Positions 15,328-25,336 are shown, counted from the first letter of the stretch. The stretch is 40,523 nucleotides of DNA from Proteobacteria bacterium UBA1673 (GCA_002320385.1 DCKN01000037.1:1-40523); one strand, 5' to 3'. Numbers and translations are program-made. The notes: a model not told the origin generated them from the sequence alone.

Positions 15328-15750
15328 ATGACGCAAGACGTTCAACAAACTTTATCAATTATCAAGCCTGATGCTGTGCAGAGAGACTTTATTGGAAATA
15401 TCATTTCTCGCTTTGAGGGTGCTGGCTTGAAAATCGTTGCGATGCAAATGAAACAACTCTCCAAGAGTGAGGCAGAAACTTTTTATGCGATTCATAAAGA
15501 GCGTCCTTTTTTTGGTGAACTGGTTGACTTCATTAGCTCTGACAAAGTAGTCATTATGGTTTTAGAGGGTGAAGATGCCATTCAAGCGAATCGTGATATC
15601 ATGGGCGCAACTAATCCAGATGATGCCAAGGCAGGTACAATTAGGCATGATATTTCATTATCTATTGGCGAGAATTCTGTACATGGATCTGATAGCGAAG
15701 CCAACGCAAAGATAGAGATAGAACAGTTTTTCCCTGAAATCTTGAAATAA
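15328..15750 (+). CDS. ndk: Nucleoside diphosphate kinase
   Basis: The product has 140 residues, the usual length. It transfers phosphate from ATP to other nucleoside diphosphates through a phospho-histidine. The start TLSIIKPDAVQR, the segment RFEGAGLKIVAM and the active-site motif NSVHGSDS (His119) are all present. GAGG precedes the ATG at 15328. The stop codon overlaps the rlmN start by one base (TAATG), so the two are translationally coupled, the order seen in many gammaproteobacteria. Confidence 0.97.
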   Translation: MTQDVQQTLSIIKPDAVQRDFIGNIISRFEGAGLKIVAMQMKQLSKSEAETFYAIHKERPFFGELVDFISSDKVVIMVLEGEDAIQANRDIMGATNPDDAKAGTIRHDISLSIGENSVHGSDSEANAKIEIEQFFPEILK

Positions 15751-16835
15751 TGCCCAGTATTTTCAATTACAGCCGATCAGAGCTTGGCGATGTGCTCGTT
15801 GAGCTCGGGCATCAACGTTTCCGCGCAGAGCAAATCATGCGTTGGATTTATCATCAAGATGTCACTGATTTTTCCGCCATGGAAAATCTGCCGAAAGCCC
15901 TACGCTCTGAACTGGCTGGACAATTTGTCACAGCATTGCCAATTGCCCAATCGGAGCATATCAGTGGTTGCGGGACGGTTAAATGGTTGTTTAGCATGGA
16001 TAGTAAAAATGCTGTCGAAACTGTTTATATTCCAGAGTCTCGGCGCGCGACACTGTGTATATCTTCGCAAATCGGCTGTGCGCTTGCATGTCAATTTTGT
16101 GCAACTGGCCTTGCGGGTTTTTTACGTAATCTCAGCACTGCAGAGATTATTTCCCAGGTTTATGCTGCTAAAGAACGGCTTGCAATTATTGCCCCAGATC
16201 AACCTAAAATCACCAATATTGTTTTTATGGGGATGGGTGAACCACTACTTAATGTAGAAAATGTTTTTCGAGCGGTTGATATCTTGCTTGATGATCTTGC
16301 CTTTGGACTGTCAAAATATCGGGTTACCGTCAGTACATCGGGTATTATTCCCGCGATTCGACGACTGACAACCGACTGTAAAGCCGCACTTGCCATATCT
16401 ATTCACGCTGCTGATAACGATGTTCGAGATCAGATTGTTCCAATCAATCGGAAGCATCCGCTGAAAAAACTGATTGAAGCCTGTGATGCTTACACTCAAG
16501 CAACCAATCGACCAATTACGTATGAGTATGTGATGCTGAAAGATATCAATGACCGACCTCAAGATGCCAATAAACTTGCTAAGTTACTTGCATCTCGTAA
16601 AGCGAAAGTAAACCTTATTCCATACAATCCGGTTCCAGAGCTGGCGCTTGCCTCTAGTTCATCCGAGCGTATCGAAGCCTTTAAACGACGACTTAATCAA
16701 AGTGGCATCGTCACTACTGTAAGAAAAACACGTGGAGACGATATCAACGCTGCATGTGGCCAGTTATTTGGCCAAGTGACCGAACGTAACAAGCGTATCG
16801 ACACTTATCAGTTTCACAGAGCAGATTGTGCATGA
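15750..16835 (+). CDS. rlmN: Dual-specificity 23S rRNA/tRNA adenine C2 methyltransferase RlmN
   Basis: The product has 361 residues. This radical SAM enzyme methylates A2503 of 23S rRNA and A37 of some tRNAs. Seen: ISSQIGCALACQFCATG with the cluster cysteines 110, 114 and 117; the SAM motif GMGEP; and the catalytic C-terminal Cys336 in INAACGQL. The start overlaps the ndk stop. The usual next genes of this cluster (pilW/rodZ, ispG) are not here; the convergent mreD follows instead. Confidence 0.96.
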   Translation: MPSIFNYSRSELGDVLVELGHQRFRAEQIMRWIYHQDVTDFSAMENLPKALRSELAGQFVTALPIAQSEHISGCGTVKWLFSMDSKNAVETVYIPESRRATLCISSQIGCALACQFCATGLAGFLRNLSTAEIISQVYAAKERLAIIAPDQPKITNIVFMGMGEPLLNVENVFRAVDILLDDLAFGLSKYRVTVSTSGIIPAIRRLTTDCKAALAISIHAADNDVRDQIVPINRKHPLKKLIEACDAYTQATNRPITYEYVMLKDINDRPQDANKLAKLLASRKAKVNLIPYNPVPELALASSSSERIEAFKRRLNQSGIVTTVRKTRGDDINAACGQLFGQVTERNKRIDTYQFHRADCA

Positions 16836-16985
16836 TGCGTTTGCGACTATCAATGGCCCTACTCTCTGACTACTTGAACATGAAGATATTGCGCGTAGTG
16901 GGCTCTTTCCTTGATTCTCAGTGTTGACATGACTGGACGAGTATGACCCGAACTAACCGTTATGGGGCATTATCGCCAGAGCGCT

Positions 16986-17459
16986 CTACTGGATTGTTTG
17001 CGCTAAGCTCTTGATGACCCATGGCTGCATCGCACTTTGATAGCAATCCATCACGCCCATCACACCCCAAGAACAGATATATAAAAACACCAAATACCCG
17101 ACCATGAAGAAAATTTGGTTGATGCCATCAATAACATAGCTATAGATCCATCCTCGAATCCATGTCGCGTATACCAATAATCCTAGCGTGTAATAGGCAA
17201 AATAAAAACCGAAACAACTATCGTAAAATAGCGACGATGCCAATAAAAAAACACTGTAGTCATCACTCGTTATCAATTGCTGAATCGACCACACACTCAC
17301 AAAGTAAATCAAATAGAAATAGAAATCGTAGTTACCACTGATCACGCTCTGCCAGCAGCAGAATGCAGAGAAGATTATGAGTGCTAAGGCTGTTTCCGTT
17401 AGCACTTCGATGCATACCAGAATGTTGCTGGTATTATTCTTTAAATAAGTACTAACCAT
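16986..17459 (-). CDS. mreD: Probable rod-shape protein MreD
   Basis: The product has 157 residues and five or so hydrophobic segments, typical of MreD in length and topology. Sequence similarity is not obvious by eye; the call rests on position, since the start overlaps the end of mreC by 19 bp on the same strand. MreD is an inner-membrane part of the elongasome that links MreB/MreC to cell-wall synthesis. Confidence 0.7.
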   Translation of the reverse strand: MVSTYLKNNTSNILVCIEVLTETALALIIFSAFCCWQSVISGNYDFYFYLIYFVSVWSIQQLITSDDYSVFLLASSLFYDSCFGFYFAYYTLGLLVYATWIRGWIYSYVIDGINQIFFMVGYLVFLYICSWGVMGVMDCYQSAMQPWVIKSLAQTIQ

Positions 17460-18238
17460 TCGATGTCTTTCAGCGTGTCTCTGTGCTTAATTTTTGCGAT
17501 CAGAAAAGTTTTATCCGGCGTTGCTTGCACACTCTCAACTTCTCCAAAAGCATAATATTTTAAGCCTTCTTTGGTCGTAGACGGCACTTTGACTTGGTCA
17601 CCTTTACGCACTTGAGCATCGATCGGAATATGGATAAGCTCAATCTCAGCACCCACACCCACCGCGATAGCGCTGCTTTTAGACTTACCGACAACAACTG
17701 GGATTGCGCTTCGTTTGTCTTGCGCTAATAGAACTTGAGCTGTCTGGCCCGTCACTGCTCGTACTCGACCGATCAGCATACCTCGGTTATTTATCACTAG
17801 CATTCCAGGCTTTGCTTTGTGATCAGGTGTTCTGACATATAACAGTCGCGCAGATGGATAATTGTATACACGCTCAAGTCTTGCAATGATATTGTGCTGA
17901 TCTGGATGCGCATGCCCGATTGAAGCTTTTAGCTGTTTATTCTCTTGCTTGAGCGACTCTAAATCCATAATGTATTGTCTAAGTCGGTGGTTTTCGAGTG
18001 ATAGATCATTGTTTGACGCTTCAAGCGCTGCGAGCAATTTTGCTTGAAAAGCTTTAGAACTGTAATGCTTGTGCACGTGATCGAAACGCGAAATTACCTG
18101 CTTTCTAAGTGCTTGCATGCCATTATGAACAAGCCCACCAGAAAGATACTCAAAGCTACAGCATCCAATGATCAATACTAAATAAACCACATAGTGGGCT
18201 GGAAATACTTCATTCTGATATTGTCTCATTGCTCTCAA
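17441..18238 (-). CDS. mreC: Rod-shape-determining protein MreC
   Basis: The product has 265 residues: a short cytoplasmic start, one membrane helix (about 16-33), a coiled coil (about 60-105, with ENHRLRQYIMDLESLKQEN) and the periplasmic beta domain with ARLLYVRTPDHKAKPGM and VLLAQDKRSAIPVVV. It binds MreB, MreD and the cell-wall synthases. It starts 7 bp after the mreB stop, so mreBCD forms an operon. Confidence 0.93.
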   Translation of the reverse strand: MRAMRQYQNEVFPAHYVVYLVLIIGCCSFEYLSGGLVHNGMQALRKQVISRFDHVHKHYSSKAFQAKLLAALEASNNDLSLENHRLRQYIMDLESLKQENKQLKASIGHAHPDQHNIIARLERVYNYPSARLLYVRTPDHKAKPGMLVINNRGMLIGRVRAVTGQTAQVLLAQDKRSAIPVVVGKSKSSAIAVGVGAEIELIHIPIDAQVRKGDQVKVPSTTKEGLKYYAFGEVESVQATPDKTFLIAKIKHRDTLKDIEWLVLI

Positions 18239-18245
18239 TCGACAC

Positions 18246-19277
18246 CTAATCCTCGGTCAATAGATCCAAAGCAACTTGATCGAAGACATTCAGTAGCTTT
18301 GCTCCACCTCTCACCACACATGTTTTCGGATTGTCAGCAATAACAACTGGCAAGCCCACTTCTTCAGCAATTAATCGATCAATATTATTTAACAGTGCGC
18401 CACCGCCACTCAATACCATACCTCGATGATTGATATCTGCTGACAATTCAGGTGGCACCTGCTCCAGTGCTGTACGAATAGCGCTGATGATACCTGATAG
18501 CGGCTCTGAGAGCGCCTCAAGCACTTCACTGCTTCGTAACACGAAGCTTCTGGGCACCCCTTCTGATATGAGTCTACCGCTGATTTCCATTTCTAAGTCG
18601 TCACCCGTTGGGTATGCCGTTGCAATTTTAAGCTTGATATTTTCTGCGGTTGCTTCGCCAATAAGACAGCCGTAACGACGACGCACGTAAGTAATGATTG
18701 CTTCGTCAAATGCATCACCGCCAATTCTCACTGACTGCGCATAGACAATACCATTGAGTGAAATGATTGCAATTTCAGTGGTTCCACCACCGATGTCAAC
18801 AATCATATTGCCGCTTGGTCCGTCGATCGGCAAATTTGCGCCAAGTGCTGCTGCAAGCGGCTCATCAATACATCGAACATAACGCGCACCTGCACCGTAA
18901 GCCGATTCTTTGATTGCGCGCCTCTCAACTTGCGTTGACCCACACGGAACGCAGATTACGACGATGGGGCGAGGCTTGAATATTGAATTGCTGTGTACCG
19001 ATGAAATGAAGTGATGCAGCATTCGCTCTGTTAAATGAAAATCAGCGATTACCCCTTCTCGTAGAGGGCGTACCGTCTTGATACGGCCTGGTGTTTTGCC
19101 AACCATGCGCTTCGCCTCACTGCCAACGACACATATCATATCTTTGGGGTTGGTTTGGGCATTGCTTACTGCCACTATAGACGGCTCGTTAAGAATAACC
19201 TCTCCGTTAGGATTGGCAACCAGCGTGTTTGCTGTGCCTAAATCGATGGAATATTTTTGTGTGAATGAGTCAAACAT
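18246..19277 (-). CDS. mreB: Rod-shape-determining actin homologue MreB
   Basis: The product has 343 residues from the ATG at 19277. MreB filaments guide lateral wall synthesis. Seen: KYSIDLGTANTLV (phosphate 1), MIVDIGGGTTEIAII (phosphate 2) and MVLSGGGALLNNID (adenosine site). An ATG at 19301 in the same frame would add eight residues, but a TATAAT at 19308-19303 lies two bases upstream of it, so a transcript would begin inside that extension. The length then matches E. coli MreB closely. It is divergent from gatC. Confidence 0.95.
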   Translation of the reverse strand: MFDSFTQKYSIDLGTANTLVANPNGEVILNEPSIVAVSNAQTNPKDMICVVGSEAKRMVGKTPGRIKTVRPLREGVIADFHLTERMLHHFISSVHSNSIFKPRPIVVICVPCGSTQVERRAIKESAYGAGARYVRCIDEPLAAALGANLPIDGPSGNMIVDIGGGTTEIAIISLNGIVYAQSVRIGGDAFDEAIITYVRRRYGCLIGEATAENIKLKIATAYPTGDDLEMEISGRLISEGVPRSFVLRSSEVLEALSEPLSGIISAIRTALEQVPPELSADINHRGMVLSGGGALLNNIDRLIAEEVGLPVVIADNPKTCVVRGGAKLLNVFDQVALDLLTED

Positions 19278-19302
19278 AGATCTCAATCGTGTAATCGACA
19301 TA

Positions 19303-19308
19303 ATTATA
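19303..19308 (-). promoter_or_regulatory. Probable -10 box of the mreBCD promoter
   Basis: A consensus TATAAT on the minus strand (19308-19303). The -35 is poor (TAGACA about 15 bp upstream). The predicted start near 19296 supports the mreB ATG at 19277. Confidence 0.45.
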
Positions 19309-19351
19309 CCTAGAAAATTTTCTTGTCTATTACGTTACCTTAAAAAAATTC

Positions 19352-19379
19352 TTGACACAAGCATTTTAATCAATATGAT
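19352..19379 (+). promoter_or_regulatory. gatCAB promoter
   Basis: TTGACA (19352-19357) and TATGAT (19374-19379) have a 16-bp spacer. It overlaps the upstream in-frame ATG at 19375, so translation should begin at the ATG at 19411. Confidence 0.6.
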
Positions 19380-19410
19380 AGGTGCTACGGAACCAAATCA
19401 TCGCCTCAGT

Positions 19411-19719
19411 ATGCCAAAATCAATTGATAACGAAGCCATTGACCTCATTGCGAAATCTTCTGGTCTAAAGTTTACGCCTGACGAGAATGCTGCCCTTACA
19501 TCAAGCCTTGGTAGCATGATTGAACTGTTCATCAATATGGATAACATCGAGGTCTGCCCCACCAAGCAATCAGATTTTAACAAAACGACTTATCAGTGCC
19601 TACGTGAAAACACTGAGACATGTGCCACAACGCCCAAAAATCTGTCAAGTACCTACCCGTACTATGACCAAAGCACTGGCTTTTTTACTGTCCCAAAGGT
19701 ACTAAAATCCGAGGATTAA
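19411..19719 (+). CDS. gatC: Asp/Glu-tRNA amidotransferase subunit C
   Basis: The product has 102 residues from the ATG at 19411. The N-terminal helix reads IDNEAIDLIAKSSGLKFTPD and the tail contains STYPYYDQSTGFFTVPKVL, matching the GatC pattern of a helix pair and an extended tail that wraps GatA and ends in VPKVL. The frame is open further upstream, but that part overlaps mreB on the other strand and the gatC promoter. The stop is directly followed by the gatA ATG. Confidence 0.9.
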   Translation: MPKSIDNEAIDLIAKSSGLKFTPDENAALTSSLGSMIELFINMDNIEVCPTKQSDFNKTTYQCLRENTETCATTPKNLSSTYPYYDQSTGFFTVPKVLKSED

Positions 19720-21183
19720 ATGCATACGAAGACACTCAAAGCGCTCTCTGAACTTCTGAAAGATAAAACTATTTCTTCCAGAGAGCTAACGCAGCACTAC
19801 ATCGATCGAATAGACCAGTACAATGACGCCATCAACGCCGTTGTTCATATCGACCGTGAGCGCTGTCTCAAAGCTGCTGATTCTGTTGATCAGCGTCGCT
19901 CCCAAGACGATCAAGGTTTATCTGTACTTGCTGGCATCCCCCTAATGAACAAAGATATTTTCTGTACGGTCTCTGAACCCACCACTTGTGCCTCTAAGGC
20001 ATTGCAAGGTTATCAATCCCCATTTGATGCCACGATCATCAAGAACTGTCGAGATGCAGGCATGGTGATGTTTGGAAAATGTAATATGGATGAGTTTGCG
20101 ATGGGTGGATCCAATGAAAACAGTTTCTACGGACCAACCAAGAACCCTTGGGATCTCAGTCGTGTACCAGGTGGCTCATCTGGTGGTAGCGCTGCTGCGA
20201 TTGCAGCACGCCTTACCCCTGCTGTCACTGGCACAGATACTGGTGGGTCTATACGTCAACCCTCTGCATTTTGTGGCATCACTGGTATTAAGCCAAGTTA
20301 TGGTGTCATTTCACGGTATGGGGTGGTGGCGTTTGCTTCAAGCCTAGATCAAGCTGGTCCCATGGCATGTAGTGCAGAAGACTGCGCATTATTATTATCA
20401 CAGATGGCAAGCTACGATCCTGCTCATGACATGACAAGTGTCCGGCAGCAAGACTATGACTACACCACCAATCTCAATGATTCACTCAAAGGACTAAGGG
20501 TTGGCCTGCCAAAAGAATATTTTGATCATTTTGCCGATGCTGACATTGAAAAATGCATGCAAGCGGCAATTGATGAATTCAAAAAGCTCGGGGTTGAATG
20601 TGTTGAAATTTCATTGCCTGATGTAAAACATTGTATCTCGGCTTACTACACGATTGCGCCTTGTGAGGCATCATCGAATCTTGCGCGATTTGATGGTAAT
20701 ATCTATGGATATCGCAGCCCGAATAGCCGTGATATCGATAGTATGTACAGTGCGTCTCGCTCAGAAGCTTTTGGTAATGAAGTTAAGCGACGCATTGTGA
20801 TGGGCACTTATGCATTGAGCAGTGGCTACAGCAATGATTATTACTCAAAAGCACAGAATATCCGCAACCTAATTCGTCATGATTTTGACGAAGCCTGGCA
20901 AAAAGTAGACATCATTTTGGCGCCAACCACGCCTTCGGTCGCTTTTAAAATAGACCAATTCTGTAACGATCCGATCAAAATGTATCAACAAGATGTCTTT
21001 ACGATACCTGTTAATCTCGCTGAGCTTCCAGCTTTGAGTATGCCAGTCGGGTTTGCGCATCAAATGCCAGTTGGTATGCAGATCATTGGTCCGAGATGGC
21101 AAGAAAAAAGGATTCTCAACTGTGCGCATCAGTTCCAAACCATCACTGATTGGCACACACGTATTCCAGAGCAATTTGCGTAA
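19720..21183 (+). CDS. gatA: Asp/Glu-tRNA amidotransferase subunit A
   Basis: The product has 487 residues of the amidase-signature family. It releases ammonia from glutamine for GatB. The Ser-cisSer-Lys triad is visible: Lys78 (MNKDIF), Ser153 (GGSSGGSAAA) and the nucleophile Ser177 (TDTGGSIRQP). The gene starts on the base after the gatC stop and lies 13 bp before gatB, giving a tight gatCAB operon. Its presence indicates that Asn-tRNA and/or Gln-tRNA are made by transamidation. Confidence 0.97.
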   Translation: MHTKTLKALSELLKDKTISSRELTQHYIDRIDQYNDAINAVVHIDRERCLKAADSVDQRRSQDDQGLSVLAGIPLMNKDIFCTVSEPTTCASKALQGYQSPFDATIIKNCRDAGMVMFGKCNMDEFAMGGSNENSFYGPTKNPWDLSRVPGGSSGGSAAAIAARLTPAVTGTDTGGSIRQPSAFCGITGIKPSYGVISRYGVVAFASSLDQAGPMACSAEDCALLLSQMASYDPAHDMTSVRQQDYDYTTNLNDSLKGLRVGLPKEYFDHFADADIEKCMQAAIDEFKKLGVECVEISLPDVKHCISAYYTIAPCEASSNLARFDGNIYGYRSPNSRDIDSMYSASRSEAFGNEVKRRIVMGTYALSSGYSNDYYSKAQNIRNLIRHDFDEAWQKVDIILAPTTPSVAFKIDQFCNDPIKMYQQDVFTIPVNLAELPALSMPVGFAHQMPVGMQIIGPRWQEKRILNCAHQFQTITDWHTRIPEQFA

Positions 21184-21196
21184 CTAAGGAGTAGTC

Positions 21197-22654
21197 ATGG
21201 GTAAACGATGGCATGTTGTGATTGGCCTTGAGGTACACGCGCAACTTACAACAAAAACGAAACTATTCTCTGAGTCATCAACATTGTATGGTGCCTCTCC
21301 CAACGACCAAGCTAATTATGTTGACTGTGCGCTACCAGGAACACTTCCTGTACTTAACAGGGAAGCTGTTCACCAGGCGATTCGCTTTGGTCTGGCAACG
21401 CATTCGGAAGTACAAAATCGTATCAGCTTTGACCGTAAGAACTATTATTATCCTGATTTACCTAAAGGCTATCAAATCACCCAACATTACCGTCCAATCT
21501 TACAAGGTGGTTACGTAGATATAAACGTTGACGGTGAAGCCAAGCGCATTCATATTCATCATAGCCATCTTGAGGAAGATGCTGGTAAAAGCAACCACGA
21601 CTACAGCAAAACTCACACAGGTATTGACCTGAACCGAGCTGGCATGCCGCTCCTGGAGATTGTCTCGCAACCTGAGATGCGCTCACCGCAAGAAGCTGTT
21701 GCCTATATCAAGGCGCTGCATAAGCTCATCGTGTTTCTGGAGATTTGCGACGGTAATATGCAAGAAGGATCAATGCGTGTAGACGTTAACGTTTCCATTC
21801 GAGAAAGTGAGACAGCACCTTTTGGTACCAAGGTTGAAATAAAAAATATAAACTCGTTCAAATTTGTTGAGAAAGCGTTGAACTATGAGATTCTCAGACA
21901 AGCGGAAATTCTTGAATCAGGCGGTGTTATTCAACAAGAAACACGCTTATTTGACGAGGCTTCAGGAACAACCATCTTCATGCGTGGCAAAGAAGATGCC
22001 CATGATTACCGCTATCATAAAGATCCTGATATTCCCTACATAGACATTGATGAGGCTACGATTGAGGCTATACGGCAACAAATGCCTGAGTCACCTAGCG
22101 ATAAGAAACAGCGTTATCTTGATATGTACCAGCTGAGTGATTATGATGCTGGTATTATTAGCCAGGACAAAGGATTTGCAACGCTTTTTGACCAAATTAT
22201 TGCGTTGAAAACTTGTACAGCGAAGACCTTGGCTAACTGGATATTAGGGCCGATTGCTGGCGCTGTGAATAAAACAAACTGCTCGCTTTCGCAGTCCAAG
22301 GTAGGTTTTAAGGCTGTTGCCACTCTGCTATCAATGATAGATGATCAAACAATTTCAAATAATAATGCAAAACTTGTTTTTGAGAAAATGTGGGATACTG
22401 GCAAAGACCCACAGACTATTATTCGTGAGGAAGGCTTAGAAGAGATTTCTGATCAGAGTATTATTCAAGCCATGATTGATCAAGTCTTAAGTGAAAATCC
22501 ATCGCAACTGGAGCAATACAAACAGGGGAATGGTAAACTTGCAGGCTTTTTTGTTGGACAGGTCATGAAAAAAGGCCAAGGCAAAGTTAATCCTAAAATA
22601 GCGAATCAGATGCTACAAACTACCCTCAAGTCGCTACTGGATGATAAACCCTAG
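21197..22654 (+). CDS. gatB: Asp/Glu-tRNA amidotransferase subunit B
   Basis: The product has 485 residues. The kinase-like domain reads WHVVIGLEVHAQL and EDAGKSNHDY, with the YYYPDLPKGYQITQ segment. The C-terminal YqeY-like tail domain ends with GKVNPKIANQML. It phosphorylates the misacylated aminoacyl-tRNA and then amidates it with ammonia from GatA. AAGGAG lies 7 bases before the ATG. Confidence 0.97.
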   Translation: MGKRWHVVIGLEVHAQLTTKTKLFSESSTLYGASPNDQANYVDCALPGTLPVLNREAVHQAIRFGLATHSEVQNRISFDRKNYYYPDLPKGYQITQHYRPILQGGYVDINVDGEAKRIHIHHSHLEEDAGKSNHDYSKTHTGIDLNRAGMPLLEIVSQPEMRSPQEAVAYIKALHKLIVFLEICDGNMQEGSMRVDVNVSIRESETAPFGTKVEIKNINSFKFVEKALNYEILRQAEILESGGVIQQETRLFDEASGTTIFMRGKEDAHDYRYHKDPDIPYIDIDEATIEAIRQQMPESPSDKKQRYLDMYQLSDYDAGIISQDKGFATLFDQIIALKTCTAKTLANWILGPIAGAVNKTNCSLSQSKVGFKAVATLLSMIDDQTISNNNAKLVFEKMWDTGKDPQTIIREEGLEEISDQSIIQAMIDQVLSENPSQLEQYKQGNGKLAGFFVGQVMKKGQGKVNPKIANQMLQTTLKSLLDDKP

Positions 22655-22710
22655 CTATTTTGTCTCGAAAAAGGTATCATAGATGCTTTAACTTATCGAT
22701 GCGAGGATCA

Positions 22711-23928
22711 ATGGACAAGCTTAAAGTCAGACAAGGCTGGATCATGTATGCCATTGCCGTGTCTTTTTATTTTTATGATTTCATACTGAAGTTGATTCCC
22801 TCTATTATGATGGATAACATCATCGACCGACTGGATATTACCACGGAGCAGTTCGGTTTCGTTGAATTGAGCTTTTATTCAACCTACATCCCAATGCAAC
22901 TGTTTTGCGGGCCAATACTTGACGAATACGGCCCCAAGAAAATCTTACCATCGGTCATTGGGTTATGTTTGTTGGGAAGTATTATTTCAGCGGTGACTAG
23001 GGACTATTATTGGTACCTGCTTGCGCGTTTGTTGATTGGTTTTGGCTCTGCGTTTGCATTCGTCAGTGTTCTAAAAATCGCCAGTGAATGGTTACCGAAA
23101 CGCGCTTACCCGTTTTTATCTGGCCTTACCACAACTTTCGGTATGCTGGGTGGTATTTTTTCAGAATCCATTGTGCCGATGTTCAACGACTATGACCAAT
23201 TGTATTTCTACTCAGTGATTTGCAGTGTTGCTGTTCTTCTCATCATTTTGTCTGTTTTGTTCGTTCGCGATGGAGAGCAACATGATGAACCTTTTGATCT
23301 GCTCCTTATACTCAAGGATATTAAAACTGTTCTCAGTCGACAACAAATTTGGGTTGCAGGATTGATCGGCCTTGCGATGTTCTCGCCAATTCAATTATTC
23401 GTGACCTGGGCAATACCATTTTTTGCCCATGACTTGGCCATTGACAAGATCACCAGTGGCAATATTGCCAGTATGCTGTTTTGGGGCACTTGTGTGTTTG
23501 CTCCAATTATTGGCTGGGTTGCCACTAGAATACAGCATATGAAATCGTTACTACTATTAGGTAATTTTTTATCACTTGTTGGGATGATCATGGTAATATT
23601 CAGTGCGCACAATAGTGTTTTATCAGCGATGCTTCTCATGTTTCTTGTCGGCGCGGGGGTTTCTGCTCAACCATTAGTATTTGTTTACGCCACACGTGAA
23701 GTTGATATTCACCTAACCGCGACAGCTGTGGCTGCAACAAACTTTATTGTTAATTTAAGTAGTCTGCTCCAGCCTTATATCGGCAGACAGCTGATACAAG
23801 TGTCGCGCAGTGTTTACAGCCTTGCTAGCTGGCGCAATGCGCTCGCTATTATTCCGTTGCTTTTGTTCATAAACTTCATATTCATTTATATACTTAAGGA
23901 AACTCAGTATGACAATGACAACAGCTAG
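22711..23928 (+). CDS. Major facilitator superfamily transporter
   Basis: The product has 405 residues with about 12 hydrophobic helices. The MFS loop motif after helix 2 reads GPILDEYGPKKILP, and the fourth helix has RLLIGFGSAFAFVSVLKIASEW. The substrate is unknown; such transporters in Legionellales carry nutrients or metabolites. GAGG six bases before the ATG at 22711 fixes the start, so an earlier frame opening at 22660 is not used. The end overlaps miaB by 20 bp, so the two are probably co-transcribed. Confidence 0.85.
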   Translation: MDKLKVRQGWIMYAIAVSFYFYDFILKLIPSIMMDNIIDRLDITTEQFGFVELSFYSTYIPMQLFCGPILDEYGPKKILPSVIGLCLLGSIISAVTRDYYWYLLARLLIGFGSAFAFVSVLKIASEWLPKRAYPFLSGLTTTFGMLGGIFSESIVPMFNDYDQLYFYSVICSVAVLLIILSVLFVRDGEQHDEPFDLLLILKDIKTVLSRQQIWVAGLIGLAMFSPIQLFVTWAIPFFAHDLAIDKITSGNIASMLFWGTCVFAPIIGWVATRIQHMKSLLLLGNFLSLVGMIMVIFSAHNSVLSAMLLMFLVGAGVSAQPLVFVYATREVDIHLTATAVAATNFIVNLSSLLQPYIGRQLIQVSRSVYSLASWRNALAIIPLLLFINFIFIYILKETQYDNDNS

Positions 23929-25336
23929 CACACAGCAGACAACGAATACAGCTGGATTGTATTATATCAAAACGCATGGTTGCCAAATGAATGAGGAGGA
24001 TTCCAACAAGATGGGCAACCTATTGCAGGAGCAGTGCCAAATGTCTCCATGCACAAGTGTTCAAGATGCCGACTTAATTATTCTCAACACCTGTTCAATT
24101 CGTGAGAAAGCACAGGAGAAGGTTTTTTCTGAGTTAGGAAGATGGCGTAAAGAAATCAAGTGTAAAGATGATGTTGTCATCGCAGTTGCTGGTTGTGTTG
24201 CTTCTCAAGAGGCTGATGAGATTTTTAAACGTGCGCCGTTTGTAAAAATTGTGATTGGGCCACAAACAATCCATCGTTTAGGCGATTTATACCGTCAGTG
24301 TAAATCATCTAAAAAGCGTCAAATCGACGTTAGTTTTCCTGCAATAGAAAAATTTGATCATCTACCGCAGAATACCGAGAGCGCAGTATCATCTTTTTTG
24401 ACTATCATGGAAGGTTGCAACAAGTTCTGTAGCTACTGTATTGTCCCCTACACCCGCGGAGAAGAGATTAGTCGCGATTTCAAAAACGTGATTGAAGAGG
24501 CTAAGCATTTAGCGCGCACTGGAGCAAGAGAAATTGTACTTCTTGGTCAAAATGTCAACGACTATTACGGCAAGATTGACGAAACGATTGATGGCAACCT
24601 AGCGCTATTAATACAGACGATCAGTCAGATACCGGGCATTGAGCGTATTCGATTCACGACATCACATCCACAAGCTTTCGATGATACGCTTATTGATGCC
24701 TATGATGCTCGAAACACTAAGTTGTGTAACCACCTCCATTTACCTGTACAGAGCGGTAGTAATCGTATTCTCAAGAATATGAAACGTGATTATACAATTG
24801 AAAAATATCTTGAAATCATTGACCAGCTCCGATGCAAGCGGCCCGGCTTGCCTATCTCAACTGATATCATTGTCGGGTTTCCTGGTGAAACCGAAGATGA
24901 TTTTCAACAAACGATGGCCTTAGTTGATCGGGTAAAATTTGACTCATCATTTAGCTTTATTTATAGCCCGAGGCCGGGAACGCCTGCTAGTGAGCTTGTT
25001 GATGAGGTTCCGCTTGAAGAAAAAAAATCACGCCTTGCGCGCTTACAGACGCGGTTGAAATACTATGCTGACCAAATCGCTCTGTCTATGGTTGGACAGA
25101 CGGTAACAGTACTTGTTGAGGGGATGTCAAAAAAGAGCAATCGTCAGCTTTCTGGCCGAACCGAAAATAATCGTATCGTTAACTTTCCTGGTGATGCCAG
25201 TTTTCTTGGTCAAATTGTACATGTTACCATCACGGAGAAATGTCAAAATAGTCTTAGGGGTCGGCTTGTCTCTGGCGCCGATCAAGCACAAGCCAACCAC
25301 TCTACTGATAGACAGTCATTGGCAGCGGCAACCTAA
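23909..25336 (+). CDS. miaB: tRNA-2-methylthio-N6-dimethylallyladenosine synthase MiaB
   Basis: The product has 475 residues. It adds the methylthio group to i6A37 of tRNAs reading UNN codons. The N-terminal cluster cysteines are in KTHGCQMN, LNTCSIREKA and VAGCVASQE. The radical SAM cysteines are in MEGCNKFCSYCIVPYTRG. A C-terminal TRAM domain follows. The start lies inside the end of the MFS gene. Confidence 0.96.
   Translation: MTMTTASTQQTTNTAGLYYIKTHGCQMNEEDSNKMGNLLQEQCQMSPCTSVQDADLIILNTCSIREKAQEKVFSELGRWRKEIKCKDDVVIAVAGCVASQEADEIFKRAPFVKIVIGPQTIHRLGDLYRQCKSSKKRQIDVSFPAIEKFDHLPQNTESAVSSFLTIMEGCNKFCSYCIVPYTRGEEISRDFKNVIEEAKHLARTGAREIVLLGQNVNDYYGKIDETIDGNLALLIQTISQIPGIERIRFTTSHPQAFDDTLIDAYDARNTKLCNHLHLPVQSGSNRILKNMKRDYTIEKYLEIIDQLRCKRPGLPISTDIIVGFPGETEDDFQQTMALVDRVKFDSSFSFIYSPRPGTPASELVDEVPLEEKKSRLARLQTRLKYYADQIALSMVGQTVTVLVEGMSKKSNRQLSGRTENNRIVNFPGDASFLGQIVHVTITEKCQNSLRGRLVSGADQAQANHSTDRQSLAAAT

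Noticed and set aside
19078..19410. N-terminal extension of gatC
   Set aside because: It overlaps mreB on the other strand and the gatC promoter; GatC proteins are about 100 residues.
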